A stretch of 64,000 nucleotides of DNA from CAYQXJ01 sp964421565 (GTDB lineage: Bacteria > Planctomycetota > Brocadiia > SM23-32), in the NCBI GenBank assembly GCA_964421565.1, contig CAYQXJ010000015.1:1-64000 (forward strand). Direction: 5' to 3'. The notes under the pieces are model-generated. The model was not told the origin of the DNA. It saw only the letters and a program-made list of their open reading frames with translations, and did not search any database. Numbering within the stretch: the first letter of the stretch is position 1; every line of letters begins with the position of its first letter. The position numbers were made by a program, and so were the translations under genes. Of the stretch, positions 36,460-44,859 are shown one piece after another.

Positions 36460-37964
36460 GGGCTGCCGTGCGATCGGTGTTCTGCGATTGTGTCGGCGCA
36501 GGCCCGCCGGGCACGCCTCCGCTCGATGTCTCGCAGGTGCACTCGCGCCAGCCGCAGGCCGATGCGTGCGAGTTCGGGATTGTCGGGGCACAGATCGCGT
36601 TGCTCCATCGGGTCCCTCCGCAGGTCGTATGCCTCGCAGCGCCCCCCTGTGCAATCGACGATCAGCTTCAGGTTGGCGTTCTGGAAGGAGACGCGCCGCC
36701 CGGCGGATGCCAGTTCGCTCAGTTCGAGGCCGAGCACGAAGTCGTCGTCGCCGTAATAGGATTCGGCGACGTGGAGCCTGCCGTCCGGCGCGTCGCCTTG
36801 CCCGGCCAGGGCGGGCGCCAGGCTCTGACCCAGGCAGGCACCTTGCGGAATGTCCGCGCCGGCAAGCTCACAGAGCGTCGGCATGACGTCCAGCAGGCTC
36901 ACCTGTCGCTTCACGCGGCGCCCCCGCGACTGACCGGGCAACCTTACGATGAGCGGCACACGGAGCAGTTCGTTGTAGTGCCGGGACGGATGGAAGACGC
37001 CGCCGTGTTCGAAGAGCTGCTCGCCGTGGTCCGCGGTGACGATCAGCAGCGACGATTCCAGCAGCCCGGCCGCCTGCAGCGCGTCGAGCAGGCCGGCGAA
37101 CTCCTCGTCGAAGTGACGCACCTCCGCATCGTAGAGCCCTGCGAACTCACGACGGTCCCGGGCGCTCATGCGGGCATGGTCCTCCGCCTCGAGCGCGGCG
37201 AGCCGCCGCAGCCCTCGCACGCGCCCCCTGGTGAGCACCCTTCCGCTCACCGCTTGCTGGAACCACGCCGGCGGCACGTACGGTTCATGCACGGTCATTG
37301 CGTGGAGCCAGAGGAAGAACGGTTGCTGCGGTGGGTGGCGCAGCCAGTGGCGCACCGGTCCGTAGAACCGCTCTTCCAGCGCCTCCTTGGCCTGCAGACG
37401 GCTCTCATCGAGGGCCCTGTCGACGGCCGGCCCCCAGAAGCGGGGAACGCGCTTCGCCAGGCGGTGCACGGCTGGCACGGCGCGCACGGCGCGGCGCACG
37501 GCGCCCACCGCTCGTCGGCAGAGCGCAGCCCTGCGCGGCACCGCGACTCCGGTGTGCTCCGCCGGCGGGGCTTGCTGGAACACGGGCAAGTCCGCTGGCT
37601 TGTGCTCCATGAAATCGGTCGCCCGGTCGAACCCGCGTCCGTAGCCGAAGTAGTCTGACACATAGGGGTTTGCAGCGTTGAATGCCCGGGTGCAGTAACC
37701 TCTCGAGCGCAGGGCCTCGGCGAGTGTGAGGGGCGCTTCGCGGATGCCGAACCCCCGGCTCTCAAACGGCATCCGGGAGGCCATCAGTCCCGGGAAGGAA
37801 AACGGCGTGCTCGGCCCTGTTGCCCAGGCCGCGTCGAACACGCACGCTGTCTCGGCCAGCGCGTCGAGCCGCAGGGAGGTCGACCGCCCGTAACCGTAAC
37901 AGCCCAGATGGTCGGGCCGCAGCGAATCAACGGTCAGCAGGATGATGTTCGGTCGCCGTGCCAT
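36456..37964 (-). CDS. Alkaline-phosphatase/sulfatase-superfamily protein without active-site Cys
   Basis: 502 residues, starting MARRPNIILLTVDSLRPDHL (first metal Asp). The nucleophile region is GPSTPFSFPGLMAS, so Ser52 or Thr53 replaces the formylglycine Cys. LLIVTADHGEQLFEHGGVFH supplies the metal-binding DHGE and His. Enzymes with Ser/Thr here are usually phospho-transferases or phosphodiesterases rather than sulfatases. A basic Arg/Ala-rich insert (about 145-175) is unusual. No signal peptide. It lacks the L-x-x-L-G-Y tail, but the small gene immediately upstream, joined by a TAATG overlap, encodes one. Confidence 0.85.
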   Translation of the reverse strand: MARRPNIILLTVDSLRPDHLGCYGYGRSTSLRLDALAETACVFDAAWATGPSTPFSFPGLMASRMPFESRGFGIREAPLTLAEALRSRGYCTRAFNAANPYVSDYFGYGRGFDRATDFMEHKPADLPVFQQAPPAEHTGVAVPRRAALCRRAVGAVRRAVRAVPAVHRLAKRVPRFWGPAVDRALDESRLQAKEALEERFYGPVRHWLRHPPQQPFFLWLHAMTVHEPYVPPAWFQQAVSGRVLTRGRVRGLRRLAALEAEDHARMSARDRREFAGLYDAEVRHFDEEFAGLLDALQAAGLLESSLLIVTADHGEQLFEHGGVFHPSRHYNELLRVPLIVRLPGQSRGRRVKRQVSLLDVMPTLCELAGADIPQGACLGQSLAPALAGQGDAPDGRLHVAESYYGDDDFVLGLELSELASAGRRVSFQNANLKLIVDCTGGRCEAYDLRRDPMEQRDLCPDNPELARIGLRLARVHLRDIERRRARRACADTIAEHRSHGSP

Positions 37965-38167
37965 TACATGTAGCCGAGTTGTTCGAGCCGCTCGCGGAGC
38001 CGCTGCTCTTCCGCGTCATCTGCCTCCGCAGGGCCTGAATAGCCGAACAGCGCCGAGAGGACGCAGTTGACGTAGTCGTCGACACCGTTGAAGGCGCCGG
38101 TTGACGCCACGAGCCGTTCGGCATGCTTGTAGAGCTCGGGCTCCAGCTTCACTGTTGTGTCTGCCAT
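37964..38167 (-). CDS. Small ribbon-helix-helix-like protein with an LGY tail
   Basis: 67 residues. The N-terminal half (TTVKLEPELYKHAERLV then GVDDYVNCVLSALF) resembles the beta-strand plus two helices of CopG/Arc-type RHH proteins. The rest is an acidic linker and RLRERLEQLGYM. That ending matches the C-terminal tails of four phosphatase-superfamily proteins in the same operon. Its stop overlaps the start of the next such gene by 1 nt (TAATG), so the two are translated together. It could be a DNA-binding regulator, an antitoxin-like protein (no toxin is adjacent) or an adaptor that shares the tail's binding partner. Function unknown. Confidence 0.7.
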   Translation of the reverse strand: MADTTVKLEPELYKHAERLVASTGAFNGVDDYVNCVLSALFGYSGPAEADDAEEQRLRERLEQLGYM

Positions 38168-38183
38168 CGCTGGCCATTCCCCT

Positions 38184-39095
38184 CTATTCGTTCAAGGCTC
38201 GGCCGATTGAGCGGCGTACGTTCCGGGGCAGCACGGTTCGGATAATGCCTCGGGCAATGCGCGAAGGCCATCCGGGGGGTCGCACACGAACGTCCGGCTC
38301 CCACTCTGCTCGCCGCTCGGGGTTCAGTCCCCGGGCGGGGAGCGTCTCCAGCCGGCGTTCCCGCTCGTCGACGATCGCCCGCTGCGTTGCCAGTCTCTCG
38401 GTGCTCAGGGGGTCGGGGGCGTGGCAACCGGGGTGGAAGCCGTGGTAAAGGAACTTCTCGGGGTGCCACTGTATGCAGAGACCGAGCGCTTTCAGGCGCA
38501 CCGCGGTGTCGCGGCCGACGGCGCTGTAGCCGCGCCAGAGCGGGTCCTCCTCGTAGCCGTTGATCGCCTCCAGCCAGCGGCGCCGCACGCTAAGGCATCC
38601 GCCGTAGTTGTTCGGATAGCGGATGGAGCCGACGCGGCCGATCTCCCGGATGGTGCGGGGCGCGGGTCGCGCGCAGGGCGGCTCGTCGACGCGGTAGAAG
38701 TAGAGGGCCAGGTCCTCCACCCGCTCGTGTCGCCGTACGATCTCCTCCAGCAGATCGTCCTCGAACAAGACGTCCGCGTCAGGCACCACCACCATGTCGC
38801 CGTTCGAGCGGCGGATGCCCTCGTTCACGCAGGCGCCGATGATGTGCTCGTTCTGGCGTGCCGGGCCCGGATTGTGCAGCGTGACGATGCGGGCGTGGGG
38901 CTGGTCGCAGAGCATCTGCGTCACGGTGGGGTTGGGCCGTTCGTAGTATTCGACGAAGACGATCTCCAGGCGTTCGGGCGGCAGCGTCTGGCGCAGAAGG
39001 CAGTCGATCGCATCGAAATGATCACGAAACGAGGCGTCCCAGCAGATGACGGAAACCTGCTCGACGGTGGGGACTTTGACGTTGCTTTCAGCCAT
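38184..39095 (-). CDS. Glycosyltransferase family 2
   Basis: 303 residues. The GT-A domain starts with QVSVICWDASFRDHFDAID and has the DxD-type motif in VVVPDADVLFEDD. GYSAVGRDTAVRLKALGL is the conserved acceptor segment. A basic C-terminal stretch (IARGIIRTVLPRNVRRS) may contact the membrane. The ATG at 39095 lies 10 bp after the preceding gene; the long open frame upstream is shadow. Part of the glycan operon. Confidence 0.87.
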   Translation of the reverse strand: MAESNVKVPTVEQVSVICWDASFRDHFDAIDCLLRQTLPPERLEIVFVEYYERPNPTVTQMLCDQPHARIVTLHNPGPARQNEHIIGACVNEGIRRSNGDMVVVPDADVLFEDDLLEEIVRRHERVEDLALYFYRVDEPPCARPAPRTIREIGRVGSIRYPNNYGGCLSVRRRWLEAINGYEEDPLWRGYSAVGRDTAVRLKALGLCIQWHPEKFLYHGFHPGCHAPDPLSTERLATQRAIVDERERRLETLPARGLNPERRAEWEPDVRVRPPGWPSRIARGIIRTVLPRNVRRSIGRALNE

Positions 39096-39105
39096 GTGAC
39101 CTCTC

Positions 39106-40665
39106 TCAGTCCACGTAGCCCAGGTCACGCAGGTGGTGCATGACCCGCTCGTTCTGGCCTTCGCCGAGTTTGATTGCCGGCCCGGTGCGGCCCTCGGACC
39201 AGTAATGCTGCAAACCTTCGTAGAGGCGCCGGCTCAGGGTGTCCAAATCATCCGGGCTGGTGCGCACGGGATGCTCCTCCAGGGGGTCCTCGGCCAGTTC
39301 CAGCACGAATGTTGCGGCGTCCGATGTCGCTGTTGTCGGTGTTCCTGCCGCCTCTCGCTGGCGGTAACGTAGCCTCTGCAGGGCGCGAACTGCGGGGCGG
39401 GGCAGCACGCGCTTAAGGGCGCGGCGCAGTCCCACGCCGGCACGGGCCGCCGGCTCCATGAACCGCCGCAACCCGGGCTCGCCGGGCTGCCAGATGACTT
39501 TGCACCGGGGGCTGCGTCCGGCTACCTGGGAAGGTTCGCAGTGGCCGTGCAGATGACGCAGCCAGTTGCGCCCGTCTGTGTCCGTTCGGGGCGGATTTAG
39601 CGAACGCCAGACCTCCGCGAAGCAGACGTCGCGGCCTGGCGCGTCGAGCAGGGAGGCCCCCTGGCAGGCGCCTGCTTCGCCGAGCAGGCGCGGCCGCAAC
39701 CCGAGCCACTGTAGCGCCGTGGGCGCAATGTCGACGAGGGACACCGGCTCGTGCCGCCGAGCGGGCTCGATGCCCGGCCCGCGCAGAGCCAGGGGCACCC
39801 GTATCACATCGTCCAGCAGCGAGTTGCCGTGCCCGAAAGGGGGCCCCGTGCTGTCCGGGGCGAGTGATTCGCCGTGGTCGGCGAAGACTGCTGTCAGCGC
39901 CGTTTCGAGCAATCCGGCATCCTGCAGCGTCGCCACGATGCGCGGCCAACGCACGGTGTCGAACCAGCGGACCCCTCGCAGGTACCATTCCAGCATCAGG
40001 CGACCGGTCTGTTCGGCCCCGATACGCCGCGCGGCGCGTTCGGCAATCCACGAGCAGAACCGCGTTCGGTCGGCCGGTCCCTCGTCGATCCACCCACCGA
40101 GCCGCTGGCGCAGTTTGCACATCTGCTCCTGCCACGCCCACGCCCGTTCGCGCGAATAGGGCACGGCCGACCAGCAGTAGGGCACGTGCACGTCGAAGGT
40201 ATGGACGAACAGCAGGCACGGCTGCTCCTGACGGGTGCACCATGCCACCGCTTCGCCTTCATCGCGGAAGAGCCGATCGAAACCTCGCAGCACCCCCGAG
40301 CCGGTGCTCAGGGCCGTATCGCCGCCCGCCTCCTGCACGGCGCAGGTGACGTAGCCGTGGCCCTTCAGCTCCTCGGCGAGGGTACCGACACCGTCGGCGA
40401 GGCCCCACTTGTAGAAGGCGCGCACGCCGTGGCGGTTCGGATAGAGCCCGCTCAGGACGGAGGCATGGGCGGCCGTGGTGTACGGGGCGGTCGTGATGCA
40501 CTGGGTGAAGTAAGCCGACTCGGCGAGGAAGGCGTCCAGGTTGGGGGTGTCCGCCAGGTTCTCACAGCCCCGGGCGCGCAGGTGCGGTTTCGCGGGGCAG
40601 GCTCCGACAGCGTCGTAGCGCAGGGTGTCGACGGAGATGAGCACAACGTCGCGGCGGGCGGTCAT
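39106..40665 (-). CDS. Alkaline-phosphatase/sulfatase-superfamily protein, Thr-type, LGY tail
   Basis: 519 residues, starting MTARRDVVLISVDTLRYDAV. The nucleophile region APYTTAAHASVLSGLYPN has Thr where sulfatases have Cys. TAVFADHGESLAP gives the metal-binding DHGE. The end is VMHHLRDLGYVD, the tail motif shared with other operon members. No signal peptide is visible. The start ATG overlaps the stop of the two-domain glycosyltransferase gene (ATGA). A phospho-substituent transferase or hydrolase acting on the glycan is more likely than a true sulfatase; the substrate is unknown. Confidence 0.85.
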   Translation of the reverse strand: MTARRDVVLISVDTLRYDAVGACPAKPHLRARGCENLADTPNLDAFLAESAYFTQCITTAPYTTAAHASVLSGLYPNRHGVRAFYKWGLADGVGTLAEELKGHGYVTCAVQEAGGDTALSTGSGVLRGFDRLFRDEGEAVAWCTRQEQPCLLFVHTFDVHVPYCWSAVPYSRERAWAWQEQMCKLRQRLGGWIDEGPADRTRFCSWIAERAARRIGAEQTGRLMLEWYLRGVRWFDTVRWPRIVATLQDAGLLETALTAVFADHGESLAPDSTGPPFGHGNSLLDDVIRVPLALRGPGIEPARRHEPVSLVDIAPTALQWLGLRPRLLGEAGACQGASLLDAPGRDVCFAEVWRSLNPPRTDTDGRNWLRHLHGHCEPSQVAGRSPRCKVIWQPGEPGLRRFMEPAARAGVGLRRALKRVLPRPAVRALQRLRYRQREAAGTPTTATSDAATFVLELAEDPLEEHPVRTSPDDLDTLSRRLYEGLQHYWSEGRTGPAIKLGEGQNERVMHHLRDLGYVD

Positions 40666-42820
40666 CGCTCTCCTCCTGCCTTGCGCTTCAGCTTCGCGGC
40701 CACTTCGCGCAGCACGCCCCGGGCGCCCTGGCGCAGGCAGCGTTTCACGCCGAGCCGCAGCAGCCGCAGGCCTCCGAAGTGGCGCAGCAGCCACTCGTCC
40801 GTCCGCGTCTCGCGCGCCAGGGCGCTTCGCGCTTCGATGTGCGCTTTCAACACCTCGGCCGGTCGTTGGCGGACGAGCTCCGGGTGCAGCTCCGCCATCC
40901 GCTGCCGCAGGTGATACTCCGACCGCCGGGGGATTGGCGGCTGCGGGCCAGTCAGCAGGCCCACAGTGGGCAGTACCTCCCCCCGCAGGCCCTGTTCCGC
41001 CATGGACCAGGCAAGCTCCCAGTCATTCAGTGCGAACAAGCCCTCATCGTAGCGCAGGTTGTGCTCTTGCAGCGCCTTGCGTCGCACCACGCCCCCGCTC
41101 AGGCCCGTGCCGTCCTCAACGGTTACGAGCACCGGGTCGAGGCCGTATGGGGTGTCCACTTCCCCGTCGGGGGCGCGACGCCACGCACCGACGTAGGCAG
41201 CGTCCGGGCAGCGCTGGAGCGCGCGGACCGCAAGCCGCAGGTAATCCGGGTCGACACGCCATCCGGCCGGCAGGCAGCACACGAACTTGCCTCGCGCCGC
41301 CTCCAGCGCCCGGTTGGCGGCTTCGGCGCCTTCGTCCTCAGCACTCAGCAGTTCGATCTCGTCCCACAGGGATGCGCGCACCGACTGCCGGGTCTCTGTC
41401 GCCTTCCCGGGGCCGGGCGCCACGATTACGGTGATCTGCGNNNNNNNNNNNNNNNNNNNNNNNNNNNNNNNNNNNNNNNNNNNNNNNNNNNNNNNNNNNN
41501 NNNNNNNNNNNNNNNNNNNNNNNNNNNNNNNNNNNNNNNNTGCCGGGTCTCTGTCGCCTTCCCGGGGCCGGGCGCCACGATTACGGTGATCTGCGACGTG
41601 CCGGCGGCAAGCGACGTGCCGGCGGGCGGTTCCGCTTCGAGGTAGGGCGCGGCGAAGGTTTCGGCGTCCATGTAGAGAGAGGCCACGTCCTCGCGGCCGG
41701 TCATCGTCAGCTTGCCGCGCAGCAGTGCCTCCATGGTGTGGGCAAGGTCTTCGACCGTGCCGTCGAAGAACACGGCGTCCTGCCCCTGTTGGAAGTGCTC
41801 CTCGAGAGCGCCGATGCGGCTGAGCACCTGCGGCGTCCCCAGCCAGCGCAACTCATGGGCGACCAGGCAGAACGTCTCCCACCGCGACGGTGTCACAGCG
41901 AACGAACACTCGCGCGTCGCATGCAAAAGGTCATCGGCGTCGTAATAGCCGATGCGGAACTCGAAACGGTCGCACAGGTCGTCGGGCACGAGCCGTCGCA
42001 ACTCCTCGGCGCAGGAACCGTAGCGGGGCGAGGTGCTGAAGTCGCGCCCCATAACCACGAAGCGCACGCCGGCCAGACCCCGCCGGCAGAGGGCGACGCC
42101 GGCGCGCACAAAGCGGTCCATGCCCTTTTGCATCTGCACTGTCCCGGCGCAGAGGACGTTGCAAGGCGGCGCTTTGACGTCGCGGAAGGGCAGGGGTTCG
42201 GGCGTGATCCGTCGCACGGGCAAGGGGCAGACCGCTGCCGGCCCTTCCCGCTGGTAGAACTGCTCGTATTGTCGCAGGGAGGCGTGCGTGGCTGCCAGCA
42301 GCAGGTCGGCGTGCCGTATGCCGTAGCGCTCCATGAAGTAGCCGATCAAGTTCGCCCGAAGCCCGTAGCGTCTCTGCTCTGAGATGTGGACCATCTCCAG
42401 CGTGCCATGGGCGCGAACGGCGAGTACCTGCCGGCCGAACCGTCCCATCAGCCGCTTCATCCGCAACGGCACAAAGGCCGTGCCGCTGTGGTCCAGGAAC
42501 TCGACGAACCGTATCGGCAGGTCCTCGCAGAGTTGTTCGAGGGCTCTGGCCACGCGTACCGAAGCCGCGTAGCCGGGGTGAGGGAAGGCGGCATCGGGCA
42601 CGTGCGCGGTGGGGGCCAGGTCGGCGGCGTTGAACACGCGCGTGCAGGTGCCGCGCCGGCGCAACTGGTGCTCGACCTCCGATGCGGACATCTGCGGCGC
42701 AGTGACCAGCAGGCAGGTCTGCAGCCCCTGTGATTCGAGCATGCAGACGGCCTCTTCCATGTAGAAGCCGATGCCTCCGCGCTTGCCGGCCGCGATCTCG
42801 TTGGTGACGAAGCATATCAC
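40662..42820 (-). CDS. Two-domain glycosyltransferase (GT4 + GT2-like), split by a spurious gap
   Basis: As written, the frame breaks at the N run. Deleting 155 nt (100 N plus one 55-bp duplicate) gives one frame of about 667 residues. The N-terminal part (about 1-400) is GT-B: FVTNEIAAGKRGGIGFYMEE, MQKGMDRFVRAGVAL, and PSRWETFCLVAHELRWLGTP with E-x7-E. The C-terminal part (about 410-667) is GT2-like (EGAEAANRALEAARGKFVCC then LPAGWRVDPDYL), but the usual DxD is replaced by PAG, so this domain may be inactive or bind without metal. The enzyme may add two sugars in sequence. Confidence 0.8.
41386..41595. other. Scaffold gap (N 41441-41540) with duplicated 55-bp flanks
   Basis: Bases 41386-41440 and 41541-41595 are identical over 55 bp around exactly 100 N, the same pattern as at 14493-14702. 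Collapsing it restores a continuous glycosyltransferase frame. It is an assembly artefact, not a real repeat or gene break. Confidence 0.92.
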
Positions 42821-42860
42821 GACGTGAGGGCGCCTCGCTTCCTTATGAGGGGTCGAGGGT

Positions 42861-44834
42861 TCATGCAGTCTCGTCGGCGAGCAGGGATCGCCCTTCGCAC
42901 TCGGCGGGGGGTTCGATCCCGAGCATGGCCAGCACGGTGGGCGCGACGTCCAGCGCCCCTGCGCCTTGCGTTCTCAAGGGCAGATTGGACAGCAGCGTGC
43001 CGGGCACTGCTGCGGGCGCTACGATGTGGTCACCCGACCAGTGGCGCTCGTTGGGACTGAGCACTTGCGCAGCGACGCCACCCACGGCGGTCTGCCAACT
43101 GCCCCGATAGCCGGGGGACGTGCCGACGACGACGTCCGGCGCTCCGGGCATTTCGGACCCGCTGTAGATATCTTCGCCCAGGTCGGCCCGGGCGACCGGC
43201 CGGGCGCCCGTCTCGCCGTCGCGGTAGGCCTTCATGCGTTTGGCGATCTCAGCTGCCAGCTCGTGCGCCTCATCGGGCTCGACGATGCCGTTGCCCTCGC
43301 GGCCCTTCATGTTCAGGTAGAGGCTGGTGAAGCCGCAGCCGTAGGCGACCGTCCGCGACCAGTCGACGATGCGGTAGAGGGCCGTCTCGTCCTCCTCCAT
43401 TTCGCCCGGGTTGGCCTTGAGTTTCATGAAGCCCTCCTCGGCGAGCCAGGCGTTCAGGTCGAAGTTGGTCTTGTAGTCAGTGAAGCCGTGGTCGGAGAGC
43501 ACGATCAGGCCGGTCTTGTCGTCGATCTCTTGGAGCAGTTCACCGAGGAAGCGGTCCATCAGCAGGTAATGCTCTCGGATTGCGGGGCAGAGCTCGGCGA
43601 CGGTGCCGTCGGGGCTGAACTCGTTCTGCCGCCAGAACATGTGCTGGATGCGGTCCGATGTATCGAACACGAAGGCTAACGCGCCGGCCTCGAACCGTTC
43701 GAACTCGTGCCAGAACATGCGCACGCGTTCGTCGGTCACCTCGCGGCATTGGTCGAGGAATGCCTCTTCGCTCAGGGCGCCCTCGTTGAGCGCCTTGGTG
43801 TCCTCGGGCATGCCGAGGGTGTGGAACAGGCCGATCTGCTGCGCCAGTTCGCCGGCGTAGCCTTCGGGCGATGCGATCTCAAAGGCCGGCTCGCGCGGGT
43901 CCGGCTCCAGCGGGCTCATGTACAGCTTAAGGGGTGCGCGGCTGACGAGGCGGAACTTCGCCATGCCGCTCACGGTCTTGAGCGCACCCACGCCGAACTT
44001 GAGGGCGACCCAATCGCTCCAGTCGCCTTCGGCCAGATCGAATCTTTCTTCGCCGACGCGGAGGGTGATCCCTGCCGCCGTACGCTGGAGGAGGAGTGGG
44101 ACCTCCGCATGCGAAGTGCCCCTCAGGCCACGTACCATCGGCCCCTTGATCACGGTATCGACGCGTTCGCCGGCGGCGCTCAGCCGCACCAGGCGCGCCG
44201 GGTCCACGCCCGGGGCCGGGGCGCCTTCCTGCGCGTAGAGGGTGTAGTGGCCGAGTGTGCCGCGTATGCCCGGCACGCCGAGGCCGCTGAGCATGCGGCC
44301 GTCGATCCGCTCGGCGGGGAAGGTGACCGGCCAGCGCACGGCGGTTACGGGCACGCTGCGTTCGGTGAGCACGTCCCAGAAGGCGGCATTACGGCGCGGC
44401 TGTGTGTAGCGCGTGCCACGCAGCAGGCCGCCCTGGTTCTGACATACGCTCAGGAAGGGGAGCGGGCGCTTGGGATCGCGATGGATAAAGTCGAAGACGC
44501 CGTGCCGGCCGGGGTTCGTGCCGGTGGCGAGGGAAGTCCAGACCACGGGGCTCTGCGCGGGCGCCACGGTCCGCAGCTCGCCCCCGCTGCCCCGGCGCCG
44601 CAGGCGCTCGAAGTTCGGCACCACGCCCTGCCCGCGCAGCATGCCCAGGATGCCCGGATCCAGGCCGTCGATGCCGAGCACCAAGACCTTGTCGAATCTG
44701 CTCATGCTTCCCGCTCTCCTTCGGCCTCCGTTCGGGCCGGTGCGTCGCGCGGCGCTGAGCGCGAGGTACGAGACGGCGGCGCCGCCCGCAGCGGCGACCG
44801 CGCCCGTGAGCAACTGCCTTCGCGACAACGCCAT
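42861..44834 (-). CDS. Type I phosphodiesterase/nucleotide pyrophosphatase-like protein, Tat-exported
   Basis: 657 residues. The N terminus MALSRRQLLTGAVAAAGGAA is a twin-arginine signal, which supports the ATG at 44834 over the internal ATG near 44703. The alkaline-phosphatase-superfamily fold has FDKVLVLGIDGLDPG (metal Asp), the nucleophile segment AQSPVVWTSLATGTNPGRHG (Ser/Thr, no Cys), FVFDTSDRIQHMFW and LIVLSDHGFTDYK. SGDHIVAPAAVPGTLLSN and DVAPTVLAMLGIEPP are the usual C-terminal segments. It should act folded in the periplasm, hydrolysing or transferring a phosphodiester-linked group. Tail motif absent. Confidence 0.88.
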   Translation of the reverse strand: MALSRRQLLTGAVAAAGGAAVSYLALSAARRTGPNGGRRRAGSMSRFDKVLVLGIDGLDPGILGMLRGQGVVPNFERLRRRGSGGELRTVAPAQSPVVWTSLATGTNPGRHGVFDFIHRDPKRPLPFLSVCQNQGGLLRGTRYTQPRRNAAFWDVLTERSVPVTAVRWPVTFPAERIDGRMLSGLGVPGIRGTLGHYTLYAQEGAPAPGVDPARLVRLSAAGERVDTVIKGPMVRGLRGTSHAEVPLLLQRTAAGITLRVGEERFDLAEGDWSDWVALKFGVGALKTVSGMAKFRLVSRAPLKLYMSPLEPDPREPAFEIASPEGYAGELAQQIGLFHTLGMPEDTKALNEGALSEEAFLDQCREVTDERVRMFWHEFERFEAGALAFVFDTSDRIQHMFWRQNEFSPDGTVAELCPAIREHYLLMDRFLGELLQEIDDKTGLIVLSDHGFTDYKTNFDLNAWLAEEGFMKLKANPGEMEEDETALYRIVDWSRTVAYGCGFTSLYLNMKGREGNGIVEPDEAHELAAEIAKRMKAYRDGETGARPVARADLGEDIYSGSEMPGAPDVVVGTSPGYRGSWQTAVGGVAAQVLSPNERHWSGDHIVAPAAVPGTLLSNLPLRTQGAGALDVAPTVLAMLGIEPPAECEGRSLLADETA

Positions 44835-44859
44835 CTTGGGCTGCCTCCGTGATCTGGGA

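Noticed and set aside
36456..38167. Toxin-antitoxin pair made of the RHH-like protein and its neighbour
   Set aside because: The downstream neighbour is a full-length AlkP-superfamily enzyme and the upstream one a glycosyltransferase; no toxin-sized gene is adjacent.
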